A DNA stretch of 64,000 nucleotides from Aphrocallistes beatrix (taxonomy: Eukaryota > Porifera > Hexactinellida > Sceptrulophora > Aphrocallistidae). Below are positions 44,416-55,358 of the stretch, piece after piece. The stretch's first letter is position 1. Each line of letters opens with the position of its first letter. Location: the NCBI GenBank assembly GCA_963281255.1, contig OY725492.1, positions 930,001-994,000 of the forward strand, written 5' to 3'. The position numbers and the translations under genes were made by a program. Under the pieces are notes generated by a model. That model did not search any database, had not been told where the DNA came from, and was given only the letters and a program-made list of their open reading frames with translations.

Positions 44416-44808
44416 TTCAAAGCAGTGGATGCGATCTAATTACGAGTGAAAACAAGTGTTTCAGTTACTTCACTCACTCTGGAATCAATTGGAATGATGC
44501 TAGAGTTAATTGTCAGACATTGGGAGGAGATCTAGCTAGCATAGCTAGTGCAGGTGAAAATGCAGCAAGCAATTCCATTAGAAGTTATAGCGAAGCTGGA
44601 GATTGTTGGATTGGACTTAATGACATGGGAACAGAAGGAACATTTGTGTGGAGTGATGGCAGCAGCAGCTCATATAGGAACTGGGATGATGATGAACCAA
44701 ATGATTTAGGAGGGAATGAAGACTGTACTCAGGTTAGACCAACTATTCCCTGGAATGACCTACGCTGCAGTGATACTCTCCATTGTTACTATTGCAGTCT
44801 ATCAAATG
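44416..44808 (+). CDS. Gene B, C-type lectin exon 2 (CTLD-2)
   Basis: Acceptor CTATTTTAG ends at 44415, donor GTAAGT at 44809; 393 bases, phase 1-1. SGCDLITSENKCFSYF, WIGLNDMG, D-E-P-N-D, NEDCTQV and PWNDLRC: the same calcium and sugar site (EPN and WND) as CTLD-1. From base 44523 onward it is the same as CTLD-1 in all but one base for nearly 390 bases, including the donor and start of the intron. The first 106 bases differ at about eleven places, mostly changing amino acids (PSSGCN to QSSGCD, DECQTW to VNCQTL). It joins Ig-1 in frame. Confidence 0.9.
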
Positions 44809-45064
44809 GTAAGTCAACAACAAAATAATAGCGTGTTTTCTAATCGAGTAAACAACAATCACTATTCTTTGATTAATTATTCCAACAAGCAGACACGCAT
44901 TTCAATATCATAGACACTAGAACCCTTGATTAAGTATAATAATATTCTGGAGATATCTAAAGGCGCTTAACGTGAATAAAATATTTATTTCTGAAATATT
45001 TTACCATTTATTGCTGTCAATCTTTTTTTACTTTATGATTCTTAATACATAAATTTCCTTTTAG

Positions 45065-45364
45065 CAAATGTTTTCGGGAGAATGGTTGGCTCTTCTACTT
45101 TTGAAGAATTGAATAATAACGCAGTTCTCACGCTAGACACAACTCTATACTGTGTCACAGAGAATAGGAACACTCCCCAGGTGACTTGGAGTTATGAAGA
45201 TCCAGCAGGAATCAGATCCTCTCTCACTGCTGCAACGAATGCCAATACGGGAGTTAGCATTCTGGAGATAACCAGTAGCAACAATGATCCCGGCACTTTC
45301 TCATGTCAAGTCACTCGTAATATGGTGGATGTAACCTATACAGCTGAAATTATCAGTACAAGTG
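45065..45364 (+). CDS. Gene B, Ig exon 1
   Basis: Acceptor TTCCTTTTAG ends at 45064, donor GTGAGT at 45365; 300 bases, phase 1-1. ANVFGRMVGSSTFEELNNN leads into LTLDTTLYCVTEN, VTWSYEDP and PGTFSCQVTRN, with the two Ig cysteines and the core Trp. It is close to gene A's Ig exon and to Ig-2. Differences among copies concentrate after the Trp and around the E/L-ITSSNNDPG strand. Likely an extracellular adhesion or recognition module following CTLD-2. Confidence 0.88.
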
Positions 45365-45489
45365 GTGAGTGATTAAGCATATGCAAGTAGCTAACATTCG
45401 TACATTTTTATATCAAATGTACACATATTGTTTCTTACCCTTTTACAAAATACTTTTATAGAGACATGCAGTGTTGTTTTTGTTTTCTC

Positions 45490-46380
45490 CCGATGAAACA
45501 AGACCCCCAACGCCAGCTTTCCACGATGTTTGATCTTCATAGCCTCGTATAGCTACCTTAGCAAACTGGCATACTACTCTCTTTATGATTTAGCCCTTCG
45601 GAAGGTAATCCACGAACACAATGTCCTTTGCATCCCAGAAAACTGAGGCCATCACCTTCTCCGCGGACGAAACGAGCTTGACCTTTTTTGGAAGGGGTGA
45701 ATACGTGTGTTTTCCCTGCATAGATTGCCTCTTTGTCTCATGTTCAAAGTGGTAGACCCAGCACTCATCCTGAGTTGAGAAACATTCGACAAAATTACCT
45801 CGATTTCCTTCAAAACGCTACATGTTCTTCCTTGATATGTCAAACCTTGTGCGCTTTTGATCAGGGGTCAGAAGACGTGGCTCCCATCGAGTAGAACTCT
45901 TTGACATTTCAAGTTCTATACTCAGAATGTCTCAACTCTCTCATGGGATATTCCAACAACATTCGCTATCTGATTGATGGTCAATCGTCTATCATCGATC
46001 ACCATGTGGTGAACACGATCAATGTTTCCTGGGTCAGCACCGGCACCACGATTTTAGAAGTAGTCTGGTTTTTATCTAACCAACCGGACCACTTTTGAAA
46101 TGTTGTCCGGTTTGCTATGACTAACCTGGGGCCAATTTTGGAAAATGGTCCGGTTAAATCCGTACCAACCGGACCCGTGGCAGGCCCTATGGGTAGTGGC
46201 AATTGCAGGTCATCCAGACCTTGCTTGGGGCATATTCTAGGCTCCCTCTACCCCTCTTAAATGCGGTATCCCCTGATGTAGCAAACATATCGGCATGAAT
46301 GTCCTTGGGAGTTAAACCCTCTTCTGCAGTATTTGATAACACCGCGATGCCAATTATTGTCCATTTTTAAGAACGCTCAC
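45490..46380 (-). pseudogene. mariner transposase relic, unit 3
   Basis: Copy of the relic at 42490-43650, with the same stops and the same inserted GGTCCGG hairpin, but lacking the C-terminal end. It marks the left edge of the third CTLD-Ig unit. Confidence 0.75.
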
Positions 46381-46560
46381 TGCCTCCAACTTTCGAACTA
46401 ATCTATGAACCACTAAATTAAGCCTTAAAGGTAAATAAAAGAAACATTTTGTTATAAAAATGGTTGAAATAAATGAATGCAGAATTTCATTGATCTAGCA
46501 TAATTCCTTCATAGTCAACTGAACTTTTTAGCCGACCCTATATTAACTGAAAGGTCTTCA

Positions 46561-47080
46561 CTCGATCTGATACTGAATATACTTGTATTATATTCTCTAA
46601 TTACAGTAGAACGTCAGTTATTCGAGCATGAGACCAGAGGGGGGTTCGGATAAGTGAAATGTTTGGCTAACTGAAGTTCACAAAACTGGAGTTCAGATAA
46701 GTGACTTTTTACAGTACTTAGTAAGTAACCTACTCGTATCATTTATGTTGATCTGAGAATATTTATGTAATGTAGTTGATTAACACAATTTCAAAAGCGA
46801 CGAAACGAACCACAATTGTGATGTGCTGTGTACGTATTTCTATCGAAACTTAATTTATTGAGATCGATTAGAGCACATGATGAATGTGTCTTTTCAGGAG
46901 TGGTAGAAATTTGGTTGTTTTTGATGCTTTCAATTCTCTTGGTCCAAGTAGGATAATTTCCAAATTTTATAATACGTAGTACTAGTTTGTTTAACCGAGG
47001 GGTTAGAATAACTGAATTGTTTGGTTTCCTGAAGTTCGGGCAACTGACGTTCTACTGTACTTCGGTATTCATTCAAACTA
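46561..47080 (+). pseudogene. Ruined signal-peptide exon, unit 3, split by MITE
   Basis: Same lesions as in unit 2: CTC in place of ATG, pogo-like MITE (46604-47057) at the same TA, donor deleted. The continuation CTTCGGTATTCATTCAA lies at 47060-47076. The damage was therefore inherited through the duplication. Confidence 0.75.
46604..47057. repeat. pogo-like MITE in ruined exon, unit 3
   Basis: CAGTAGAACGTCAGTTATTC to the inverse ending ACGTTCTACTG, with TA duplication. Orthologous in place to 43875-44312. Confidence 0.8.
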
Positions 47081-47094
47081 TATACAGTCAGGGT

Positions 47095-47252
47095 CACTTA
47101 TTATGAACCTTGAGGACCAAAAAGTATGTTCATAATAGAGAGACTTCATATTAAGCGAACTCGACCTAATACAAATCCTATGGAACCTGTTGAATTGGTA
47201 CCAGAGAGTTAGTTCATAATAAACGAATGTTCATAATAAGCGAACCTGACTG
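47095..47252. repeat. pogo-like MITE with proven empty site
   Basis: CAGTCAGGGTCACTTATTAT at the left and the inverse GCGAACCTGACTG at the right, TA on both sides. Unit 2 has the uninterrupted ACTATATATTCTAC at the same place (44332-44345), so this insertion is younger than the duplication. Confidence 0.9.
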
Positions 47253-47344
47253 TATTCTACTTTTAATATACTCTAGCATACTTTAGCATACATTGTAATG
47301 AAAAAGATGAAATGAATAAACATGTCTATTCTATTCTATTTTAG

Positions 47345-47734
47345 TTCCTAGCAGTGGATGCAATCTAATTACGAGTGAAAACAAATGTTTCAGTTACTTC
47401 ACTCACTCTGGAATAAATTGGGATGATGCTAGAGTTAATTGTCAGACATGGGGAGGAGTTCTAGTTAGCATAGCTAGTGCAGGTGAAAATGCAGCAGTGG
47501 ATTCCATTAGAAGTTCTAGTGATGAAGGATCATGTTGGATTGGACTTAATGACGCTGGAACAGAAGCAACATTTGTGTGGAGTGATGGCAGCGGCAGCTC
47601 ATATAGGAACTGGAATAGTGGTGAACCAAATGATTCTGGAGGGAATGAAGACTGTGTTCATGTTGGACCAACTACCTGGAATGACTTAAACTGCAATAAT
47701 CCTCTCAATTGTTACTATTGTAGTCTATTAAAAG
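47345..47734 (+). CDS. Gene B, C-type lectin exon 3 (CTLD-3)
   Basis: Acceptor TATTTTAG ends at 47344, donor GTAAGT at 47735; 390 bases, phase 1-1. SGCNLITSENKCFSYF, VNCQTWGGVLVSIAS, WIGLNDAG, S-G-E-P-N-D, NEDCVHV, TTWNDLNC, C-Y-Y-C. EPN and WND are kept. It differs from CTLD-1/2 in many positions, mainly around the sugar-binding loop (NSGEPNDSGG, NCNNPLN), so its ligand may differ. One codon shorter than the other two. Confidence 0.9.
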
Positions 47735-47994
47735 GTAAGTCAACAACAAAATAGCAAAATAGCGTGTTTTCTAATCGAGTTTTCAGCAATCACTATTCTT
47801 TGATTAATTATTCAAAAAGACGGACACACATGTCAATTTCATAGACACTAGAACCCTATGATTAGTATAATAATATTCTGGAGATATCTAAAGACGCTTA
47901 ACGTGAATAAAATATGTGTTTCTGAAATATTTACCATTTATTGCTGTCTATCTTTTTTTACTTTATGATTTTTAATACATAAATTTCCTTTTAG

Positions 47995-48294
47995 TAAACG
48001 TATTCGGGAGAATGGTTGGCTCTTCTACTTTTGAAGAATTGAATAATAACGCAGTTCTCACACTAGATGTAACTCTATACTGTGTCACAGAGAATAGGAA
48101 TACTCCCCAGGTGACTTGGAGTTATGAAGATCCAGTAGGGATCACATCCTCTCTCACTGCTGCAACGAATGCAAATACGGGAGTTAGCATTCTGGAGTTA
48201 ACCAATAGTAACAGTAATCCCGGCACTTTCTCATGTCGAGTCACTCGCAATATGGTGGATGTAACCTATACAGCTGAAATTAGCAGTACAAGTG
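47995..48294 (+). CDS. Gene B, Ig exon 2
   Basis: Acceptor TTCCTTTTAG ends at 47994, donor GTGAGT at 48295; 300 bases, phase 1-1. VNVFGRMVGSSTFEELNNN, LTLDVTLYCVTEN, VTWSYEDPVGIT, PGTFSCRVTRN. Intact Ig pattern, about 90 percent like Ig-1. It joins FN3 exon 50812 in frame (G+TT gives Val-Pro-Ser). Confidence 0.88.
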
Positions 48295-48351
48295 GTGAGT
48301 GATTAAGCATATGCAAGTAGCTAACATTTTCGTACTTTTTAATATCAAAAT

Positions 48352-49066
48352 CAGGGTTGTTTGATTTAAACCAATGATTTTTATTAATAAAAATCATGAT
48401 TTTAATCATATAATAAGTAAAGTAGCATCTAGCTAATACGAACACGGATAAGGTAAAATACCGGTTAAAGCGAACAAAGTTTGATTCTCCAGCCTGTACA
48501 AATGCATGAAATTAACTTCGGGTAATACGAATTCGGGATAATACGTTCGAAGGTTCCCTGATTCGTATTAAAGAGACTCGACTCTATTCGAATTATAATG
48601 ATCACACATATTATTGTGAACAATGTGAATCAGCAATGGCTTTTTTACAATCAAAAATTAAATTAGTCAGCTTTGGCATCAAGCGCAGGAATTGATATTT
48701 TTCAATATTTTCAATATTTGGCTATATACATTCCAACATAAGGAATAGACTTGGAATCGATAAGGCGGCCAAGATTGTACAAGTATTTATCTACAGAATG
48801 CTCAATCTATCTATATAAAACTTCGTACTAAATTTTCTCTTCTACATTTTCCTATTGCAATTAATCACAAACATGATGAATTCAAGGAAAATTAAATCGA
48901 AAATATGCTATTAAACTATCTGATTCTCAATCTTGTGGATTTATTAGCAAAATAATATGACAAAATGTGAAATGAATTTCAAAAAGCAATAAAAAAAAAT
49001 CAGATTTAAATAAAAAAGTCCGATTTTTTTGATTTTTTTAAAAAATCATGATTTTTATCACCCCTG
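48352..49066. mobile_element. hAT-like non-autonomous element with nested pogo-like piece
   Basis: Left end CAGGGTTGTTTGATTTAAAC and right end AATCATGATTTTTATCACCC-CTG. Inverted AAAATCATGATTTT blocks flank the interior. A CGAACACGGATAAGG-type piece lies at about 48427-48600. Unit 2 lacks this insert in the matching intron. No clear 8-bp duplication. Confidence 0.55.
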
Positions 49067-49178
49067 TTAAATTAATTTAAATGTACACATGTTTCTTACC
49101 CTTTTACGAAATACTTTTATTAATACATGCAGTGTTGTTTCTAAATAGTAGCGCCACTCATATTTTTAATCAAAACAA

Positions 49179-49295
49179 GCGCGCTTCGCTTGCTTGCACT
49201 GTGCCTGGTGCCAGGGAATATTTAAGAAACGGTCGATTGCTTTTCTAATTCCTTACTAAAAAGTCATTCATCTAAGGTTAATCATGAATTCAGAA
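49179..49295 (+). repeat. GC-rich head with second tail type (PAL2)
   Basis: ACAAGCGCGCTTCGCTTGC head followed by AAGAAACGGTCGATTGC and CTTACTAAAAAGTCATTC, as at 4191-4350. Confidence 0.55.
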
Positions 49296-49589
49296 CTGGA
49301 GAAGAAAATTAAGTTTATGAAAAAGGAATTTGCTTAATATTAAGCTAACTAATCCTAAAATTAATGCCACTTTGAAACTAGTACAAAAGTTCACATTATA
49401 ATAAAGATTATATTTGAACGATTCAAACAACTTCAGTCGAGTAACATTAACAATAATCGAGGTATGTGTTATGTGCTATAATCAGTCATTTAATGATAAA
49501 ATAACTTTTAATGATCAAATAATAGATTCAAAATAGCTGTATTCAACAATTTATATGAAATAGAATCGTGTAAATCGCATTATACTAGT

Positions 49590-49737
49590 AAAAACCTGGT
49601 AATTGATTGGTTTTCGCTTGAACCCATAAACGCCGAACCGTGGGGGCTGGGGGGCTCGAGTTCCCCCTGGATCGGAGGATGTCCCATAGACGCAATACAA
49701 AATTTAGGGCTGAGCCCCTGGAACTCCAACGGTTGGC
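49590..49737. repeat. GC-rich repeat
   Basis: GTGGGGGCTGGGGGGCTCGA and AAATTTAGGGCTGAGCCCC. The inverse of part of it (GGGACTCAGCCCTAATATT, TGTATTGTGTCTATGAG) recurs at about 52985-53110. Confidence 0.5.
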
Positions 49738-50125
49738 ATAGGGTTCCTCCAGCAGACACTGTGTGTCTGCTGGAGGCGCTCTTCGGGCGGCTGGGGTCAC
49801 GTTGATTAATTATAAAGGAGAACAACTCTAAATACTTCTGTCCTACTATTATAATCGATATCGCACGAAAAATCACAAAATTTGTCAAATTTTAAAATTT
49901 TTGATGCGTATTCATGACGTCATAACAGAGTGATGAATCATCATTTTTGATGATTGTCGATAAACTAAAATTTCTGTTTATAAAAGTTAACAATGATGCC
50001 ATAATTCAATGGTGAGTCGACATTTTCGTCTGAAGTCAGGACCTAGTGGAGCCATAGCCAAAGGACTCCTACATGCTTAAAATCAGCTTTCTGTGCCTGG
50101 CAGTTTCTTCAATCAATTCGCTATA
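49738..50125 (+). repeat. PAL family copy (head at left, worn)
   Basis: CAGACACTGTGTGTCTGCTG head hairpin, ATGACGTCAT at 49914-49923, GAGCCATAGCCAAAGGACT, GTTTCTTCAATCAATTCG tail. The middle is shortened. Confidence 0.75.
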
Positions 50126-50141
50126 TATATACGTATATATA

Positions 50142-50300
50142 CAGTCGACTCCGCTTAATAGGGTCACATCGGTCAGGGCATATTTTGACCCGATTAAGCA
50201 GATAATTCTATTAACCGAAATTATTTTTGTATTAGCCCCTATGTGTGAGAGCTATTCCGTTCCTGCCAAAAGTGACCTGATTAAACAGTGACTCTATTAA
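50142..50300. repeat. pogo-like MITE, right end lost
   Basis: CAGTCGACTCCGCTTAATAG as at 37717, inserted in a TA run at the PAL tail. Confidence 0.7.
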
Positions 50301-50315
50301 TAGGCTAGGCTATAG

Positions 50316-50493
50316 CTCCACTAAGTTCAAATTTTGTGATCTTCTGCGTGATATCGATTATAGCAGTAAGACAGATTAAGAGGTGGTATCTACCCTGTAA
50401 TTATCAATGTGAGCCCAGGTGCCCAAAGGATACCTCTGACGGACATAAAATGTTAGCCAGCTGCCCAGCCCAAGCAAGCGAAGCACGCTTGTT
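50316..50493 (-). repeat. PAL family fragment (head at right)
   Basis: ATATCGATTATAGCAGTAAG to CAAGCAAGCGAAGCACGCTTG. Confidence 0.6.
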
Positions 50494-50811
50494 TTAAATA
50501 AGTACGAAAGTCGCCAAATTTAATATTAACTGCTGCTTGCTGCCAATGTGTATGTTGATGACTATTTGCATAATGGATTAGGATATTCTTATACTGTGCA
50601 GTGGCATATCCAGTATTATGCAATGGTAGGCCAATGAATCATGAATTGTTTGTAATACAGTCCTAAGGTCTGTTATATCCAGTGGCATAGCCAAAACTAA
50701 ATTTAGACTAAACAATGGTGCGCTGATGATGGTCACAAGCTTACTATTGTATCACTTTTATTCTAATCACTTACTTGAGAGTTTATTATATACACACGTA
50801 CTTATGTTTAG

Positions 50812-51111
50812 TTCCTTCAACTCCTCCAATCAACATCATGGTATCCTCTTCAAGCAGCACTGCGATACAGACAACATGGAATGCTCCTGATTTGTTAAAT
50901 CAAAATGGAGTTTTAACACGATACCAAGTCAGATATAGTGGATCGGTGTTGGATACAACTGAAAGAACTTCGGATATAAATATTAACACATTATCTAAAA
51001 CTCTCACTGGACTTCTACCAAATGTTAATTACTGTGTGATGATTCGGGTTGAAAACGGCGTAGGATTCAGTCAATTTAGTTCTCCAAATTGTGCACGAAC
51101 TCACGAAGCAA
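50812..51111 (+). CDS. Gene B, fibronectin type III exon 1
   Basis: Acceptor TATGTTTAG ends at 50811, donor GTAAGA at 51112; 300 bases, phase 1-1. VPSTPPINIMVSSSSSTAIQ leads into TTWNAPDLLNQNG, YQVRYSGS, LTGLLPNVNYCVMIRV and N-C-A-R-T. All FN3 core residues and the two extra cysteines are kept. Its upstream intron (50500-50745) is duplicated at 51950-52050 and 56826-57045, showing that the FN3 exons multiplied together with their flanks. Confidence 0.9.
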
Positions 51112-51329
51112 GTAAGATTTATCCTTAATGAAATACTCATAGATATAATATATATGTCAAAAATAAACATAATAATTTAAACTTTTTAGTTTGCTGACTA
51201 TGCTATGTATAGTTGCCAATTTTGACTAGTCAATTTGGTCTGGTCATGGCTGAACTAATATATTTACCATGGCCGTACTAATATTTACGGCCTATCCGGT
51301 TGAATCATTATTGTAAGATATTTTCCAAA

Positions 51330-51475
51330 TCTGCTTGTGTGGTGCAGTGGTTTGGGCGTTTGAGTACCAAGACTTAGGTCGCGGGTTCTAACCTCGCTCT
51401 AGTCATTTGCATTTTACTCTCAATTACATTGCTTCGGTAATGTAATCTGAGCCTACACTCTTGCAGAACCTTAGC
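51330..51475 (+). repeat. tRNA-derived SINE-like element
   Basis: TGTGGTGCAGTGG (pol III A box) at about 51338-51350 and GGGTTCTAACC (B box) at 51383-51393 lie 33 bases apart, as in tRNA genes. The stretch does not fold as a functional tRNA by eye and continues into a non-tRNA body with a TTACATTGC-TTCGG-TAATGTAA hairpin. Best read as a SINE head. Confidence 0.6.
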
Positions 51476-51482
51476 AGCTCCG

Positions 51483-51606
51483 CCGCCATCGGTCCGGTTG
51501 GTCCGGTTTTCACCGGACCACTTTTAAGAAAAAGCTAAAGTGGTCCGGTAAAACGGGACCACTTTTAATAGTGGTCCCGATAGGTCTGGTTAGGTCCGGT
51601 TGTTGC
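51483..51606. repeat. GC-rich hairpin repeat (GGTCCGGTT family)
   Basis: Near-identical to 42126-42225, with added GGGACCACTTTTAATAGTGG. Confidence 0.8.
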
Positions 51607-52589
51607 GCTATTAATACGATACGCTAGATCATATTCTTCATTCAATAAGATTGAATAATGTCTACATCTAGTAAGAAAGAGTGTTGATTGTACTAAGGTA
51701 GCAATGTGATGACAACTGTTTACTATTAGTATAGAACCAATTTTTCCACATACTTACTGTTGCGCTTTGATGACAAGCCACCGAAAAATAACCACATTCG
51801 ATAGTATACGCTTGAATCCCAGATCAATAGCTTCTTTGAACCATAACTATCAGTAGGTTTAGCACCTCACCCAGACTGTAAACCCCCTGAGAACATATTA
51901 GCATGGATTCGGGGGTATATAAATCTATAAACTTTTTACTCTATTTTTAAATAAGTACGAAAATCGCCAAATTTAATATTAATTGCTACTTGTTGCCAAT
52001 GTGTATATTGATGACTATTTGCATAATGGATTAAGATATTCTTATACGGTGGCATTTAGGTCTTAAATTCTGGGAATGGGTGCTTTGAGAGTATGGGTGT
52101 GCAATAAAGTGCGCGATTTTTTTATAAGACACCAAACGACAGAATGTGAGTCAAAACCTCAAAAATTTCATAATTTTCACACCTCGGACTTTGTCGAGAA
52201 CTTTATGGGTATTCATACTTATTCTTCTAAACAGCACAAAGACTTAAGTCCTACTCGGTTAGCTCAAGATTAGGCATCTTGACTCGTCCAGCCCCGAAAT
52301 TAGGTATGCCCTCGATATGTATGAGAATTATATGTTAATAATGCTTTAACATGTGCTTAAAACTAGAATCCGTACTAAATATTGCAAAATAATATCATGA
52401 CTGGTCATACATATGCCAACGGATATGGATATTTGATACTATGCTATATAGTATGTACATTGTTTTATATCCTTCAGATTTACCATGCATATTTTTCACT
52501 TTTAACATTCATACTGATCCTCGTAATCTTATCCCTAGTACTGGTACAAATCTTTCAATGAAAGGGCTATTTTAATATACTAGGTTATG

Positions 52590-52762
52590 GGCGTTTTCTC
52601 CAAAAAATTGACAAATTTGATGATTTTTCGAGTGATTTCGATTTCATCTACCTTATAATTAACCAATATGAGCCTAGGCGTCCGAAGTACGCCTCTAGCA
52701 GACACAAAGTGTCCGCTAGCCCCGAAGCGCAAGAAAGCGAAGTCCGCTTTGATAGTAGAAAT
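52590..52762 (-). repeat. PAL family fragment (head at right)
   Basis: AATTTGATGATTTTTCGAG, then GCAGACACAAAGTGTCCGC and GAAGTCCGCTTTG, worn. Confidence 0.6.
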
Positions 52763-52802
52763 CGAATCAACTACTGTGAGTACCTCTTCATGATTTTGAA
52801 CC

Positions 52803-52985
52803 TCGTCAGGGTCGCTTATTGTGAACCAACAGGGGACCAAAAAATCTGTTCATAATAGAGATACTTCATATTAAGTGAACTTGATTCAACACAAATCCTA
52901 TTTTTTAAATGAAATTGGGACCAGGAAGTTAGCTCATAATAAACAAATGTTCATATTTAGCGGGCTCATAATAAACAACCATCTT
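52803..52985. repeat. pogo-like MITE relic
   Basis: GTCAGGGTCGCTTATTGTGA, then TCATAATAGAG, TTCATATTAAGTGAAC and CTCATAATAAAC: same family as 47095-47252. Confidence 0.6.
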
Positions 52986-53110
52986 GGCCAGGGGCACCCA
53001 ACTTTTCGAAATCTAAGGACAATTTCGAGGGGGGACTCAGCCCTAATATTTGTATTGTGTCTATGAGTAATCTTCGAATTCAAGGGGGGCTCGGCGCCTA
53101 TGATCTTGGC

Positions 53111-54745
53111 CATGCTTTTTCAAGATTATCCCTGAATCCTCCAATAAGACATATAGCAAAACTGATGAGGCAAGTAGATACATGTACGTAGAAGAAAGTG
53201 CTGAGTGTAAGCGCGCATGTCAATTGGCTGCTTTTATGCAAAATTCTGGTGTATGTGGGCAGCGATTGAGGAAGCAGAAGGGAAACAAATGAATGAGGTC
53301 TCGCAGCTGAGATTATGGAATGAGCGACTGCTAAAATGCGCCGATTTATGCTGGTTTGTTCTTTAACTTTTGACTTGAGAATACAGACGAAATCGGTTTT
53401 TGTCTCATCGTTTTTCTTGTCATCAAATCTTTAAAGTATAAATTGTTTTTTTCATATAATTTCATCATAAATATTCGGATATTTTTGTCGCCTAGAAAGT
53501 GTCATCAAATGGACGAAAAGAACCGATTTCGACTGATTCTCGTAAAGGCCGCATCAATGTTTGAGGATCCATATTGATCATCTCTTTGCCATCGAATGGA
53601 AGATAAGAAGAGTTATCATAGGCAGTGGTACGGATGTCATCCAATATATAGCCTGCTGCCCTATAAATGATCTGTCACTAGATCCCTATTATATTTCTAC
53701 CATTGAAGGCAGAGAAACTTCAAAGCAAAATACTGGAAAGAAAATACTGATAATAATTGCATACTAATCTTTTCTACAAGGACTATTCTTATTTTTTGCC
53801 CTTACAGCCTCGAAATTTCCTTTTCGTTTATTCGATCAGCGCTCTTTAGATCTACCACTTCTGGGATTGAGTATTGTCCCTATGTTTGATATAAAGGTTC
53901 TATTTGCAGCTTGTTTCAGATTATTTTCCTTAATAACAGGCAAATTACTTCTAATCTATCTTTTACAATTGAAAAGAATTTTGGTCTCACGAGGTAAGAT
54001 AGGTAATGTTTTAAATTATGTTTTAAATATACTGTACCTTTGGTATTTTGTCAGGATTCGATTGTTGTTTCACAATCATCAAGTTTATCATCACAAACCA
54101 ATTGAACTCATATTAGCAGAAGCAAAATAGTATTAAAAATGGAGCAACCTAGTGATGAAAATTTATTGTGATTCATTCTCGATGAAAGTTGTTCAAGTTG
54201 GTGAGCAAATAAGAATAAGGGAAAAAAACCCCACAGACGTGATGGAAGTGTGCTTCCATTTTGCATTTTGATGACGTTATCGTCACCTTAGGGTGATGGT
54301 GTTATCATAATATTGTAGAATGTTTAAAGTTGAACATTTTATCCGTCATATGTTTACTTCTATCTATTTCTAACTCGAGTTATCGAACTTTGCATATTTA
54401 ATGAGATGATGACGAGATAAAAATGTTTGATCCATCATTGTCACCTTGGACATCGGCCCGATCAATTGGAGACTTTGATACTATCTAGTGGACTCCATTG
54501 CCTACCTTCCATATCAATATCAAGTTTCTACTATTTATACTTTGGCTAATATAGGAGAAATGGTAAAAGTGACAAAATGATGTGTCATCATGCTGATTCA
54601 GCATAAATCAAAAATCGTATACCGAGGTGCACATTTCCATATCACTTTGCACTTCATGTAAAAATTTCAAGACGATATCCCTTAAACTCCGGTCAGGACA
54701 CGAATTTCGGACGGCCGGCCGGAACATCCTCATTTTAGTACTGTG
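53111..54745. other. Intron stretch without recognised coding exon
   Basis: Frames at 53561-53767 and 53867-54130 are open for 68 and 87 codons but show no domain, and no phase-1 exon can be delimited. A partial CACAGACGTG hairpin-MITE fragment lies at 54228-54260. Confidence 0.35.
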
Positions 54746-54748
54746 CAT

Positions 54749-54795
54749 CCTATACTATTAGTATAGTAGCTATGCTACTATACTAATACTATAGG
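54749..54795. repeat. Near-perfect 22-bp inverted repeat with 3-base loop
   Basis: CCTATACTATTAGTATAGTA plus GC, loop TAT, then GCTACTATACTAATACTATAGG; one mismatch in 22. Confidence 0.9.
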
Positions 54796-55358
54796 AAGCA
54801 CACTAAAAATGATCTTCACTTAATATGCCAAACAACTATTTGCTTTCATTTACCTTCTAAAAGTCGATGATAGCTGTATTTGGCACATCTGTCAATTACT
54901 CCAGATGATACTATTCCCATGGGACGACACGGCAAACCCCATGAAAATGAAAATAAGCCAGTATAAGAGTTGACTTATACAAAATCTTCGAAAATACCCC
55001 TATAGATGGTCATCTTCATCGCTATCTTCAGGTTCCTTCCCTTTCCACCACAAATTAAGAGATTACATTTAGCTTACTGTTATTATATATACTTTGAGAT
55101 CATTACATTATACATACTAAAACCTATGTAATGAGATACCTCAAAGTGTCGAGGGTTTGCAATCCCGGGATTCTGGGATTAATAAAATATGCTAATAAAT
55201 TTAATATCTTTCGTTCAGATTACAAATGCGTGAATATTTTGTGTCTTTTAATAACAGTTTACCTGCGCTTTACAATAATATTTTGAACTGTAAAGATTCT
55301 TTTAAGAAATTAATTAATTAATATTAGCAAGTGCGTAATAAATTGATTGACGAATCTG

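Noticed and set aside
51338-51393. Functional tRNA gene
   Set aside because: A and B boxes are present, but no acceptor stem or anticodon arm pairs properly by eye; a SINE head fits better.
53561-54130. Two open frames as gene B exons
   Set aside because: No domain, no phase-1 borders, and no similarity to any ectodomain exon in the window.
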